Shown piece by piece: positions 8,698 through 17,303 of a stretch of DNA of 39,984 nucleotides (positions are counted from its first letter, which is position 1; every line of letters begins with the position of its first letter). The position numbers were made by a program, and so were the translations under genes. Origin of the DNA: Erysipelotrichaceae bacterium (lineage in GTDB: Bacteria > Bacillota_I > Bacilli_A > Erysipelotrichales > Erysipelotrichaceae); assembly GCA_017428765.1 (NCBI GenBank), contig JAFRQF010000022.1:1-39984 (forward strand), written 5' to 3'. The notes beneath the pieces are model-generated. The model saw only the letters and a program-made list of their open reading frames with translations. It did no database searches and had not been told where the DNA came from.

Positions 8698-9915
8698 ATG
8701 AAACAGATCATCACATCGCTTCTGGAGAACGATCTCTATAAGTTTTCCATGGGACAGGCGATCTATCATCATTTCTCCGATTACAAGACGACCTGGTCAT
8801 TCAAGTGTCGTAACGAAGATGTGAGATTCTCCAAAGAAGTCGTCGAGGAGATCAAACATCAGATCCGCATGTATTGCGCATTGCGTTTTTCGGAGGATGA
8901 ACTTCAATATCTCAACGATATCCGCTGGATCAAAGGAAGCTATGTTGACTTCTTGAGATTATGGCAGCCCCGCTATGAAGATTTCCACTTTGCGCTGGAC
9001 GAGGAGACCGGTCATCTCGATATCGAAACGACCGGCACCTGGCTCAACACCTCGATGTACGAGATCCCGACTCTGGCCATCGTCAATGAAGTCTATTTCC
9101 GTATGAACTATGACTATGACGAACTGTTTGAGCGGTTCAAGGAAAAGGCGATCGCCAAATGCGAGAAAGTACAAAGCGGGGAATACGAGCTCAATTCATA
9201 TTCCGAATTCGGATTAAGAAGAAGACTGTCCGGGGAAGCCCAGGAATACATCGTGCATAAGCTCACGGAATACACCAATCCGGCTTCCCGCTTCGTAGGC
9301 ACATCCAATGTCTATCTGGCCAAGAAATACAGCCTGACACCGGTCGGCACGATGGCTCATGAGTGGATCATGTGCGTAGGCCAGGGCGATCACAAGCACA
9401 ACCCGGCATACTCCAACTTCTTTGCCTTGAATGCCTGGGTCGAAGAATACGGCGTTCTGAACGGTACGGCTCTGACCGATACGATCACGACGGACTGCTT
9501 CTTAAGGGACTTCCGCCTGACCTTTGCGACATTGTTCTCCGGTGTGCGGCATGATTCCAGCGATCCGTTCGAGTGGGGCGACAAGATGATCGAACACTAT
9601 AAGAAGCTCGGCATCGACCCCAAGACCAAGACGCTGCTGTTCTCCGATTCTTTGAATTTTGAAAAGGCGACGGCCTTATGCCGTTACTTCAAGGATCGCT
9701 GCAAGGTGGCGTTCGGTATCGGAACATATCTTTCCAATGATACGTCGGTGAAACCTTTGAACATCGTCATGAAGGTCACCAAATGCAACGGCCAGGATGT
9801 GGCGAAGGTCTCCGACACGGAAGGAAAGTCCATGTGCAAGAACCAGGAATATGTCGATTATCTGACAAGAAGTATCGAATGGCGAATGAATAATGAGGTG
9901 GCTAAAAATGACTGA
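8698..9915 (+). CDS. pncB: Nicotinate phosphoribosyltransferase, short (PncB) type
   Basis: 405 residues. It resembles the roughly 400-residue enterobacterial PncB along its whole length (LLENDLYKFSMGQAIYHHF, FGLRRRLSGEAQE, GTSNVYLAKKY, GTMAHEW with the histidine that is phosphorylated in the family, RHDSSDPFEWG, FGIGTYLSND) rather than the roughly 490-residue form of Bacillus. It converts nicotinate, PRPP and ATP to nicotinate mononucleotide. The ATG at 8698 follows AAGAGG. The stop overlaps the start of nadE (ATGACTGA), so salvage and NAD synthesis steps are translated together. Confidence 0.95.
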   Translation: MKQIITSLLENDLYKFSMGQAIYHHFSDYKTTWSFKCRNEDVRFSKEVVEEIKHQIRMYCALRFSEDELQYLNDIRWIKGSYVDFLRLWQPRYEDFHFALDEETGHLDIETTGTWLNTSMYEIPTLAIVNEVYFRMNYDYDELFERFKEKAIAKCEKVQSGEYELNSYSEFGLRRRLSGEAQEYIVHKLTEYTNPASRFVGTSNVYLAKKYSLTPVGTMAHEWIMCVGQGDHKHNPAYSNFFALNAWVEEYGVLNGTALTDTITTDCFLRDFRLTFATLFSGVRHDSSDPFEWGDKMIEHYKKLGIDPKTKTLLFSDSLNFEKATALCRYFKDRCKVAFGIGTYLSNDTSVKPLNIVMKVTKCNGQDVAKVSDTEGKSMCKNQEYVDYLTRSIEWRMNNEVAKND

Positions 9916-10663
9916 TGCAGTAAAAGAAACAGAAAAGATCGTAGGTTTTGTAAGAGACTATTTTGAAAAGAATCATCTGAAAGGGGCGGTACTTGGCATA
10001 TCCGGCGGCAAGGATTCCGGCGTCGTCGCTGCCATCATGTGCAAGGCCCTGGGCCCTGAAAACGTGGTAGGCATCACGCTTCCGTGCCATTCCAAAGATG
10101 CGGATGCCGCAGACGCAAAGCTCGTTGCCGAAAAGTTCGGTTTTGAATTGCTGAACATCGATCTCACGACGGTATTCGATGCCTTCAAAACAGAGATATC
10201 CAAACTTGGTGATTTCACACAGGAAGAACTGAAGAATTCCGACATCAACCTCAAACCGCGGCTTCGCATGTCTTCCGTCTACTATATGGCAGCTCTTTTA
10301 TCGGCGACAAGAGGCGGTACCTATGTCGTACCGGGCACATCGAATGCCTGTGAACTCTATGTCGGCTATTTCACCAAGGGCGGCGATTCGGTCTATGACA
10401 TCGCACCGATCTATTCGCTGACGGTCGATGAAGTCATCAAAGTCGGCGAAGTGCTCGGTGTTCCGGAAAAGGTCTTATACAGGACTCCGGATGACGGCAT
10501 CTCGGGACTTTCGGATGAAGACAAGATGGGCGTAAAATATGCCGATATCGGAAAGATCATCCGCGGTAAGGATGTCGATCCGATCGAAAGAGAAAAGATC
10601 GAAGAGCTCCACCGCAAGGCAGCCCACAAATTCAATATCCCGGTCTACAAGATCGAAGACTGA
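9908..10663 (+). CDS. nadE: NAD+ synthase, ammonia-dependent
   Basis: 251 residues with the PP-loop ATPase motif SGGKDS (32-37) and the NAD synthetase region GTSNACELYVGYFTKGGDS plus RTPDDGISGLSDEDKMG. There is no glutaminase domain, so ammonia is the likely nitrogen donor. It adenylates and amidates deamido-NAD to NAD. The start at 9908 is used because GAGGTGG lies 6 nt upstream and the ATG overlaps the pncB stop; an earlier in-frame ATG lacks such a site. Confidence 0.96.
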   Translation: MTDAVKETEKIVGFVRDYFEKNHLKGAVLGISGGKDSGVVAAIMCKALGPENVVGITLPCHSKDADAADAKLVAEKFGFELLNIDLTTVFDAFKTEISKLGDFTQEELKNSDINLKPRLRMSSVYYMAALLSATRGGTYVVPGTSNACELYVGYFTKGGDSVYDIAPIYSLTVDEVIKVGEVLGVPEKVLYRTPDDGISGLSDEDKMGVKYADIGKIIRGKDVDPIEREKIEELHRKAAHKFNIPVYKIED

Positions 10664-10664
10664 T

Positions 10665-11273
10665 ATGGCTAAGATTGGCATCTACTGCGGCTCCTTCAAC
10701 CCGGTCCATAACGGTCACATCGCGATCGCAAAAGCCTGCATCGAAGAAGGACTCGTCGAAAAAGTGCGCATCATAGCGACCGGTGCCTATTGGGACAAGG
10801 ATGAATTCTATCCGATCAAAGACAGGATCGCCATGCTGAAGCTTGCCGCAAAAAAGGGCATCGAGATCGATGAGACGTACAATGAGTTTCCTTATACGTA
10901 TCAGATCTTTCAAGCGCTGACTAAGGAAAATCCGGAAGATGAATTCTCTTTGATCTTAGGCGGGGACAACCTGCCCAGATTCTCGGATTGGAAAGAATAC
11001 GAATACCTATTGAACTTCCGCTTCATCATCTTGCCAAGAGGGGACATCGACAAGGAAAAGATCGATGAACTGATGAAGGGGCTGCACAAGAAGAACTACG
11101 ATGTTTTGAAACACGAGACGATCGACATCAGTTCGACATATATCCGCACGCATATTTGTGACTATGATCTGATCAAAGACATGATCGATAAGAACGTTTA
11201 TGAATATCTGTTATGGATGAAGGAGAGAGACGATGCAGCACGAGATCACGAACAGACACCCTTTACTGGATGA
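10665..11273 (+). CDS. nadD: Nicotinate-nucleotide adenylyltransferase
   Basis: 202 residues. GSFNPVHNGH (9-18) is the nucleotidyltransferase HxGH motif and ISSTYIR in the C-terminal part is the second ATP-binding motif. It turns nicotinate mononucleotide into deamido-NAD, the substrate of the upstream nadE. The ATG is 1 nt after the nadE stop. The reading frame continues about 14 residues past the normal family end and overlaps the next gene by 41 nt, suggesting loss of the original stop codon. With pncB and nadE it forms a complete nicotinate-to-NAD route. Confidence 0.95.
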   Translation: MAKIGIYCGSFNPVHNGHIAIAKACIEEGLVEKVRIIATGAYWDKDEFYPIKDRIAMLKLAAKKGIEIDETYNEFPYTYQIFQALTKENPEDEFSLILGGDNLPRFSDWKEYEYLLNFRFIILPRGDIDKEKIDELMKGLHKKNYDVLKHETIDISSTYIRTHICDYDLIKDMIDKNVYEYLLWMKERDDAARDHEQTPFTG

Positions 11274-12264
11274 AAACGGTCATTTGATCGAGACCGGCTA
11301 TGCGAAAAAGCTCATCCTGGACTATGACCGCAAGGCGATCAGAGCCAATGGCCTTCGCATCAAGGAATGGGACTATTACCTTATATATAATAAGGACTAT
11401 GGTGTGGCTTTGACGGTCGATGACAATTCCTATATGGCACTGGATTCGATCTCCCTGCTGGATTTCAGAAAACCATGGGAACACACCAATTCGCCGATGA
11501 AGTTCATGACATTGGGCAAACGCAATTTTCCGTCTTCTTCCGTTTCGGGAGATGTCACAGGGGAAGGGAAAGGCTATAAGATCGAGTTCCGTCACGAAAA
11601 AGACAGACGGATCCTGACTTTCTCCATGGATGATTTCATGGATGGCAAGCCGATCGAAGGCCGTATCGAACTTTTGAAGAACGACGATGATTCGATGGTC
11701 ATCGTCACGCCTTACAAGGAAAGCAAGGTCCATTTCTATTACAACCAGAAGATCAACTGCATGCCTGCCAAAGGCACAGTGGAATTCGATGGCAGAGAAT
11801 ATCACTTCGACCCTGAGGACAGCTTCGGCGTATTGGACTGGGGAAGAGGGGTGTGGACCTACAAGAATACCTGGTATTGGGGTTCGGCATCCGGCGTAAT
11901 CGATGGTAGACGCTTTGGTTTCAATATCGGCTATGGCTTTGGCGATACTTCGGCTGCCAGCGAGAACATGCTGTTTTATGAGGGCAAGGCACACAAACTC
12001 TCCAAAGTCACATTCAATATCCCGCAGAAGGACGGCAAAGACGACTTCATGTCACCTTGGACCTTCACGTCGGATGACGGCAGGTTTCAGATGGATTTTC
12101 TGCCGGTCATCGACAGAGCGGCCAATACCGATTTCATCATCTTAGGTTCCAACCAGCATCAGGTCTTCGGCAAGTTCACCGGCAAGGCCATACTGGATGA
12201 TGGAAGGATCATCGAAGTGAAAGACTTCCTCGGTTTTGCCGAAAAAGTCTCCAACAAGTGGTAA
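11233..12264 (+). CDS. DUF2804 domain protein
   Basis: 343 residues, matching from recall the DUF2804 family: it begins EITNRHPLLDENGHLIETGYAKK and has the conserved block EDSFGVLDWGRGVWTYKNTWYWGSASG. There is no signal peptide and no membrane helix; the sequence is rich in beta-forming residues and aromatic/Trp positions, like lipocalin-type barrels. No biochemical function is established to my knowledge. AGGAGAG precedes the ATG, which lies 41 nt inside nadD, so expression is tied to NAD synthesis genes and ends at a strong terminator. Start choice is supported by the ribosome binding site. Confidence 0.85.
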   Translation: MQHEITNRHPLLDENGHLIETGYAKKLILDYDRKAIRANGLRIKEWDYYLIYNKDYGVALTVDDNSYMALDSISLLDFRKPWEHTNSPMKFMTLGKRNFPSSSVSGDVTGEGKGYKIEFRHEKDRRILTFSMDDFMDGKPIEGRIELLKNDDDSMVIVTPYKESKVHFYYNQKINCMPAKGTVEFDGREYHFDPEDSFGVLDWGRGVWTYKNTWYWGSASGVIDGRRFGFNIGYGFGDTSAASENMLFYEGKAHKLSKVTFNIPQKDGKDDFMSPWTFTSDDGRFQMDFLPVIDRAANTDFIILGSNQHQVFGKFTGKAILDDGRIIEVKDFLGFAEKVSNKW

Positions 12265-12308
12265 GGATCTTCTTAATCGGACTGAGATCATATAACTGAC
12301 ACAAAACA

Positions 12309-12352
12309 AGCATCCCTCTGACAGATCGGATCTACAGGAGGGATGCTTTTTT
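12309..12352 (+). terminator. Terminator of the NAD operon
   Basis: AGCATCCCTC (12309-12318) pairs with GAGGGATGCT (12338-12347) around a 19-nt loop, followed by a run of six T. Confidence 0.9.
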
Positions 12353-12400
12353 CCTGTCAGAAATCTTATGTATCACTGATGTTGTAAGAACAGCCGATAA

Positions 12401-12422
12401 AAAAGCACGGGAATTTCCGTGC
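12401..12422 (-). terminator. Terminator of pepC
   Basis: GCACGG (12405-12410) pairs with CCGTGC (12417-12422) around a 6-nt loop; on the minus strand a T-run follows. It faces the NAD operon terminator, so the convergent pair is insulated on both strands. Confidence 0.85.
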
Positions 12423-12432
12423 CTTGGATGAA

Positions 12433-13767
12433 TCAATCAGCCAGTGATCCGAACGGATCCCATGGGTCGAGGACGACCGGTTTCTTCTTGAGGGCAGCCA
12501 GCTGTTTCTTGCTGAGATATTTCTTGGCAACGACGGCCTCAAAGACATAGCGGTCGAACCAGGTATCGGAAGCGGTGTAATAACCTTTGATACCGGCTTT
12601 ATCGCCCCAGGAGTTTTCGATCTTCCAGCGGGTCGGCTTGTTTTTGACGAGGTTGACACCGGTGAAGACCATGGCGTGGTTCATCGCGGATTCGCAGGTA
12701 TCAAGCATCTCGGCTTTGGAGAGCTCGAGATCCATGCGCAGCGTGTTTTCAAAGTCAAAGCTCATGTCATCCCATAAGCCGGCTTCTCTGTCACCGTCCT
12801 TACCGCAGTCGCAGCCGAACCATACGATCTCATTTGCCTTGAGCTGTTTTAAGATCAGGTCCTTGAAATCTTTCATAGGCAGGTTGAGGAACAATACCGG
12901 ATTCTTGGTATCGGCAACATTGCCCAGATATTTGACGGTATAGGTCTGATAGAACGGTTTATCTTCCGTAGGTCCGTTGATGATACCTACATAGTCGTCA
13001 AGATCGACGCCCAGGTATTTTTCATACATCTCCATCGGAGTGACATCGTAATGGGCGTGATATTTGTCCTTTTCATCGTAGTATTCGAATGTGAAGGATT
13101 TCGGCGGAACGCCAAAGCAGTCACATAATAAGCCATAGCACTGTTTCAAAGTCTCGTCTTTGAGCGCTTTGATCTGTTCGTCGTTTTCCGCTTTCTTGAG
13201 GTCGGCAGTGAAACGGCGCAGACGGCGGTTGATGATCATATTCATGTCTCTGGTGTGGGAAGACTGGAAAGTCTCCGGCATTGCGGTCTTCGGAACGATA
13301 CCGTATTTCTTGACCAGGGCGACCATCATGTCCCACTGTCCGCCATCCCCGATCGCCGTGCGAAGCAGATAACGGGAAGTTTCGGAATTGAGCGGGGCGT
13401 CTTTTTCGGCGATCATGCACTCCATGAAGTAGTTGATCTTTTCAAGTTTGTCATAGAAGGCAAGATAGTTCTGAGACAGTTCGAACTGATCCTTGATCTT
13501 GTATTTCTTGGCGATCATCTCTCTGAGAAGAGTCAGAGAAGAGAAGAGCCAGCAGCGGCCGGATGCCATCTGGTTGGTGACCGGAAGGGTCTTGATGTCG
13601 ATCGAGAAGAGGTTCGGATTTTCTGCTTTGCCTTCGAAGCGGCGGGAGATCGTCTTGATCGGGTTTTCGCTCAATGCGTTGCGTACGATCCTTGCGGTAT
13701 TGTCGCTTTCGTATTCTTTCGCAAATCCTTCGAGTTTTTTAGGCGTGATAGCTTGAAATTTCTGCAT
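12433..13767 (-). CDS. pepC: Aminopeptidase C / bleomycin hydrolase (peptidase C1B)
   Basis: 444 residues, family length. The papain-type catalytic set is visible: the oxyanion Gln in TNQMASGRCW (Q66), nucleophile C72, the His in MNHAMVFTGV and the Asn in IENSWGDK. These cytosolic homohexameric enzymes release N-terminal residues from peptides; the C-terminus ends in LDPWDPFGSLAD, consistent with the C-terminal arm that occupies the active-site cleft. It is a single-gene unit with AAGAAGGAAT before the ATG and its own terminator. Confidence 0.95.
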   Translation of the reverse strand: MQKFQAITPKKLEGFAKEYESDNTARIVRNALSENPIKTISRRFEGKAENPNLFSIDIKTLPVTNQMASGRCWLFSSLTLLREMIAKKYKIKDQFELSQNYLAFYDKLEKINYFMECMIAEKDAPLNSETSRYLLRTAIGDGGQWDMMVALVKKYGIVPKTAMPETFQSSHTRDMNMIINRRLRRFTADLKKAENDEQIKALKDETLKQCYGLLCDCFGVPPKSFTFEYYDEKDKYHAHYDVTPMEMYEKYLGVDLDDYVGIINGPTEDKPFYQTYTVKYLGNVADTKNPVLFLNLPMKDFKDLILKQLKANEIVWFGCDCGKDGDREAGLWDDMSFDFENTLRMDLELSKAEMLDTCESAMNHAMVFTGVNLVKNKPTRWKIENSWGDKAGIKGYYTASDTWFDRYVFEAVVAKKYLSKKQLAALKKKPVVLDPWDPFGSLAD

Positions 13768-13791
13768 AAAGATTCCTTCTTTCTTGAAATA

Positions 13792-13797
13792 ATCATA
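13792..13797 (-). promoter_or_regulatory. -10 box of pepC
   Basis: TATGAT on the minus strand preceded by TGC, an extended -10. A leader of about 20 nt carries the ribosome binding site. It lies 41 nt from the uvrB -10 on the other strand. Confidence 0.5.
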
Positions 13798-13838
13798 GCA
13801 CTATTTCCTTTTGGATAAGGGAATATGACCTCAGGGTA

Positions 13839-13844
13839 TATAAT
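13839..13844 (+). promoter_or_regulatory. -10 box, leaderless-type promoter of uvrB
   Basis: TATAAT followed by 7 nt and the ATG at 13852. No ribosome binding site and no LexA-type box were recognised nearby. Confidence 0.6.
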
Positions 13845-13851
13845 GTTTGGT

Positions 13852-15825
13852 ATGGAAGAAAAGCTGTTTAAATTACATTCCGATTATAAGCCGATGGGCG
13901 ACCAGCCTGCAGCCATCGATTCTCTGGTGGAAGGTCTTGAAAGAGGGGAGCACGAACAGGTCCTTTTAGGTGCTACCGGTACCGGTAAGACATTCACGAT
14001 CGCCAATGTGATCGCAAGGGTCAACAAGCCGACTCTGGTCTTTGCCCACAACAAGACGCTGGCAGGTCAGTTATATTCCGAGTTCAAGGCGCTGTTTCCG
14101 GAAAATGCGGTGGAATACTTCATTTCCAACTTCGATTTCTATCAGCCGGAAGCCTACATGCCTAAGACCGATACCTATATCGAGAAAAATGCCGTGACCA
14201 ACGATGAGATCGATATGTTGCGGATGTCGGCATACAACTCCCTTCTGGAAAGAAGAGATGTCATCGTCGTGGCTTCCGTTGCCTGCATCTATGCCGGAAG
14301 CAATCCGGAAGACTACAAGGAGATGTTTTTCTCTTTGAAAGTCGGCGAGATCATCGACCGTCAGGATCTGATCAAGCGGCTCATCGTCATGCAATACCAG
14401 CGCAACGACATCGATAAATTGAGAGGAACGTTCTCCGTCAAAGGCGATGTGATCGAGATCTGTCCGGGCCATACCGACAAGTTCATCATCCGCGTCGAGA
14501 TGTTCGATGACGAGGTGGAAAGGATCACGGAGATCGATCCGGTGACCAAGGATGTGCAAAACGGCTATACCGTCTATTCGTTCTTCCCGGCTTCCGGCTA
14601 TGCCAGAGACCGCGATGATCTGCAGATCGCCTGCGACAACATCGAAAAGGAACTCGAAGAACGGCTGAAATACTTCAAAGAAAAAGGAAAGCTTCTCGAA
14701 TACGAGAGGCTGGAACAGCGCTGCCGCTATGATATCGAAGCGCTTCGTGAGATGGGCATGTGTTCCGGCATCGAAAACTATGCCATGCATATCGACCACA
14801 GAGTGCCGGGACAGAGGCCTTACAACCTCTTTGACTACTTCGGTGATGATTTTCTGATCGTCGTCGATGAATCCCATGTCTCTCTGCCGCAGATCCGCGG
14901 CATGTACAACGGCGACCACCAGAGAAAGCTGACCTTGGTGGAGTACGGCTTCCGTCTGCCGAGCGCTTTGGAGAACCGTCCGATGACGTTTGACGAGTGG
15001 GAAGCTTTGAATGCTCCGCGCATCTACATGTCGGCGACTCCGGGCGACTATGAACTGGAACGTTCGCCCAAGCCTGTCGAACAGCTCATCCGTCCGACCG
15101 GACTTCTTGATCCGATCGTGGAAGTAAGACCGACCTCAGGCCAGATCGATGATCTGATGGAAGAGATACGAAAGAACATCGAAAAAGGGGAAAAGACTCT
15201 GGTCACGACTCTGACAGTCAAGATGGCGGAAGATCTGACCGATTATCAGAAAAAACTCAATTTCAAAGTCGCCTATCTGCACCATGAGACAAAGACTTTG
15301 GAACGAAGCGAGATCATCCATGATCTTCGTGAAGGCAAGTATGACATCCTGATCGGTATCAACCTGTTAAGGGAAGGTCTGGATATCCCGGAAGTTTCTC
15401 TGATCGCGATACTTGATGCCGACAAGGAAGGTTTCCTTCGTTCGTCCCGTTCTCTGATTCAGACGATCGGACGTGCGGCCAGGAACGAACACGGCCGGGT
15501 CATCATGTATGGTGATGTCATGACCGATTCGATGAAGACGGCGATCGATGAGACGAAGAGAAGACGTCAGATCCAGGAAAGATACAACGAAGAACACCAT
15601 ATCATCCCGCGTTCGATCAAAAAGGAACTCAACGAGGTCATCCACTCCAAGGAGACCAGGGAGATGTCCAAGAAGTATCGTGAGAAACGCACGCACACCA
15701 AGAAAGAGAAAGAAAAGATGATGGCGCAGATCGAGGCCGAAATGAGACAGGCGGCAAAGCAGCTCAACTTCGAAAGAGCGGCCGAATTGCGAGACATCCT
15801 GTACGAACTGCGCGACGGAAAATGA
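13852..15825 (+). CDS. uvrB: UvrABC excision nuclease subunit B
   Basis: 657 residues. GATGTGKT (40-47) is Walker A; the damage-wedging beta-hairpin region, [21 protein letters not shown], the helicase motifs [14 protein letters not shown] and QTIGRAARN, and the C-terminal UVR motif [15 protein letters not shown] are all present. It verifies lesions delivered by UvrA and recruits UvrC for incision; uvrA is not in the window. The start at 13852 aligns with known UvrB N-termini. No Shine-Dalgarno is present, and TATAAT lies 7 nt upstream, so the transcript is probably leaderless. A terminator follows 5 nt after the stop. Confidence 0.97.
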   Translation: MEEKLFKLHSDYKPMGDQPAAIDSLVEGLERGEHEQVLLGATGTGKTFTIANVIARVNKPTLVFAHNKTLAGQLYSEFKALFPENAVEYFISNFDFYQPEAYMPKTDTYIEKNAVTNDEIDMLRMSAYNSLLERRDVIVVASVACIYAGSNPEDYKEMFFSLKVGEIIDRQDLIKRLIVMQYQRNDIDKLRGTFSVKGDVIEICPGHTDKFIIRVEMFDDEVERITEIDPVTKDVQNGYTVYSFFPASGYARDRDDLQIACDNIEKELEERLKYFKEKGKLLEYERLEQRCRYDIEALREMGMCSGIENYAMHIDHRVPGQRPYNLFDYFGDDFLIVVDESHVSLPQIRGMYNGDHQRKLTLVEYGFRLPSALENRPMTFDEWEALNAPRIYMSATPGDYELERSPKPVEQLIRPTGLLDPIVEVRPTSGQIDDLMEEIRKNIEKGEKTLVTTLTVKMAEDLTDYQKKLNFKVAYLHHETKTLERSEIIHDLREGKYDILIGINLLREGLDIPEVSLIAILDADKEGFLRSSRSLIQTIGRAARNEHGRVIMYGDVMTDSMKTAIDETKRRRQIQERYNEEHHIIPRSIKKELNEVIHSKETREMSKKYREKRTHTKKEKEKMMAQIEAEMRQAAKQLNFERAAELRDILYELRDGK

Positions 15826-15829
15826 TCTT

Positions 15830-15858
15830 AAAGTTACAGCGATCGCTGTAACTTTTTT
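15830..15858 (+). terminator. Terminator of uvrB
   Basis: 11-bp perfect stem AAAGTTACAGC (15830-15840) with GCTGTAACTTT (15845-15855), loop GATC, then T-run. Confidence 0.92.
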
Positions 15859-15892
15859 CTTGCATAAATCAGAAACAGGACTATCATAGTAA

Positions 15893-15906
15893 TTGCGCAT
15901 TGCGCA
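15893..15906. repeat. Tandem TTGCGCA heptamers upstream of the antiporter gene
   Basis: TTGCGCA occurs twice head to tail (15893-15899 and 15900-15906), each containing the palindrome TGCGCA. It is located between the uvrB terminator and a possible TAGAAT -10 (15937-15942). It could be an operator, but no regulator is known to me. Confidence 0.35.
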
Positions 15907-15985
15907 TCTGAGTATCTATTTTCTGCCGCTCGAGCATAGAATCCTTCTTACCCAAGTGACACAAACAGATCGTAAGGAGGAAACT

Positions 15986-17242
15986 ATGGCCATTATCGTA
16001 TCTTTGGCATTCACGCTTTTATCCGGTCTTTTACTGACCAGGGTATCCAAATACTTACATTTATCCTTTCCGGATGTGACGATCTATCTTCTGACCGGGC
16101 TTTTGCTGGGACCGTTTTTCCTTGGCAGGCTTTCGATCACCGGACTGGGCTTTTCAAGTTTCGATCAGGTAAAATCTCTCTCGCTGATCAGTGAAGTTGC
16201 CTTAGGCTTCATCGCTTTTTCGATCGGTGCGGAATTCAAATTTGAAAAGATCGCCAGATCCGGCAAGGCAGCACTGATCATCGGTGTCTTGCAGGCGGCT
16301 TGCGCGACCCTTCTTGTCGATACGTCGCTGCTGCTATTGAGAAGTGTGACGGGTGCCGACATCCTGTCGGTTCCGGTATGCATCACATTGGGCGCCATCG
16401 CTGCGGCGACCGCACCGGCAGCGACACTGATGGTCGTCAGACAGTACAATGCCAAAGGACCGGTCACCGATCTGCTTCTTCCGATCGTGGCGCTCGATGA
16501 TGCGGTAGGACTTGTCATCTTTGCGGTCTCTTTAGGTGTTGCCCAAGCCTTCAACGGGGGCAGCTTGAGTTTTGCCGGTGTCATACTTGACCCGCTTCTT
16601 GAGATACTCTGTTCGATCCTTCTGGGCTCGCTGCTTGGCGTCATCTTAAGCAGACTTGAAAAGCTCTTTTATTCCTACGATCACCGCATGGCGATGTCGA
16701 TCGCTTTCGTACTTCTGGCGATCGGACTTTCCGGACTGCATTTTGAATTCGGTCCTGTGAATATCGGATTCTCGAGCCTTCTGGTGCTGATGATGTTGGG
16801 AACAGTGTTCTGTAATATCTCGGAGTTTTCGCAGGATATCTTTGAAAGGGCAGACCATTGGACTTCGCCGTTATACGTGGCTTTCTTCGTACTGTCCGGT
16901 GCACAGCTCGACCTCGGTGTTCTGAAAAATCCGATGATCTTACTGGTCGGCTTCATCTATATCCTGATGCGCTGTCTGGGAAAGTATCTGGGTTCCTGCC
17001 TTCCGGCAAAGAAACTGGGACTTCACAAGAATGTCGTGAAGTATCTTGGCATCACGCTGTTCCCGCAGGCCGGTGTTGCCTTAGGCATGGTCAATTCCGC
17101 CCAGGTCCTCGGGGAATCTAACGGCATGATCATACGAAATGTGGTCTTACTTTCCGTCATGATCTATGAGCTGGTCGGTCCGTCTCTGACCAAGATCGCC
17201 TTGGATAAGGCCGGCGAGATCGATCTCAGAAACAAGCGATGA
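15986..17242 (+). CDS. Monovalent cation:proton antiporter (CPA2 / Na_H_Exchanger family)
   Basis: 418 residues with about 12 hydrophobic segments and no C-terminal TrkA-N or other cytosolic domain. The N-terminal segment FPDVTIYLLTGLLLGP and the central LGAIAAATAPAATLMVV...LLPIVALDDAVGLVIF, with the paired Asp residues used for cation/proton exchange, mark the CPA2 family. It probably exchanges Na+ or K+ for H+ at the cytoplasmic membrane; the ion cannot be read from sequence. The start at 15986 has AAGGAGG 5 nt upstream, in contrast with an earlier in-frame codon without one. The stop lies in its terminator loop. Confidence 0.88.
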   Translation: MAIIVSLAFTLLSGLLLTRVSKYLHLSFPDVTIYLLTGLLLGPFFLGRLSITGLGFSSFDQVKSLSLISEVALGFIAFSIGAEFKFEKIARSGKAALIIGVLQAACATLLVDTSLLLLRSVTGADILSVPVCITLGAIAAATAPAATLMVVRQYNAKGPVTDLLLPIVALDDAVGLVIFAVSLGVAQAFNGGSLSFAGVILDPLLEILCSILLGSLLGVILSRLEKLFYSYDHRMAMSIAFVLLAIGLSGLHFEFGPVNIGFSSLLVLMMLGTVFCNISEFSQDIFERADHWTSPLYVAFFVLSGAQLDLGVLKNPMILLVGFIYILMRCLGKYLGSCLPAKKLGLHKNVVKYLGITLFPQAGVALGMVNSAQVLGESNGMIIRNVVLLSVMIYELVGPSLTKIALDKAGEIDLRNKR

Positions 17243-17255
17243 ACGTCGCTTTTTC
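17234..17255 (+). terminator. Terminator of the antiporter gene
   Basis: AAGCGA (17234-17239) pairs with TCGCTT (17246-17251), then T-run. The TGA stop (17240-17242) is in the loop. Confidence 0.75.
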
Positions 17256-17291
17256 TTTTGGCGATCTTAAGATACACCATAGAATGTGTTA

Positions 17292-17297
17292 TATAAT
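17292..17297 (+). promoter_or_regulatory. -10 box, leaderless-type promoter of rapZ
   Basis: TATAAT with spacer GAAAGT (6 nt) to the ATG at 17304. A weak TTAAGA lies 19 nt further upstream. Confidence 0.6.
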
Positions 17298-17303
17298 GAA
17301 AGT

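Noticed and set aside
8492..8698. Minus-strand open frame of 68 codons before pncB
   Set aside because: It covers the str promoter and leader on the same strand and the pncB promoter on the other; no ribosome site or homology is seen.
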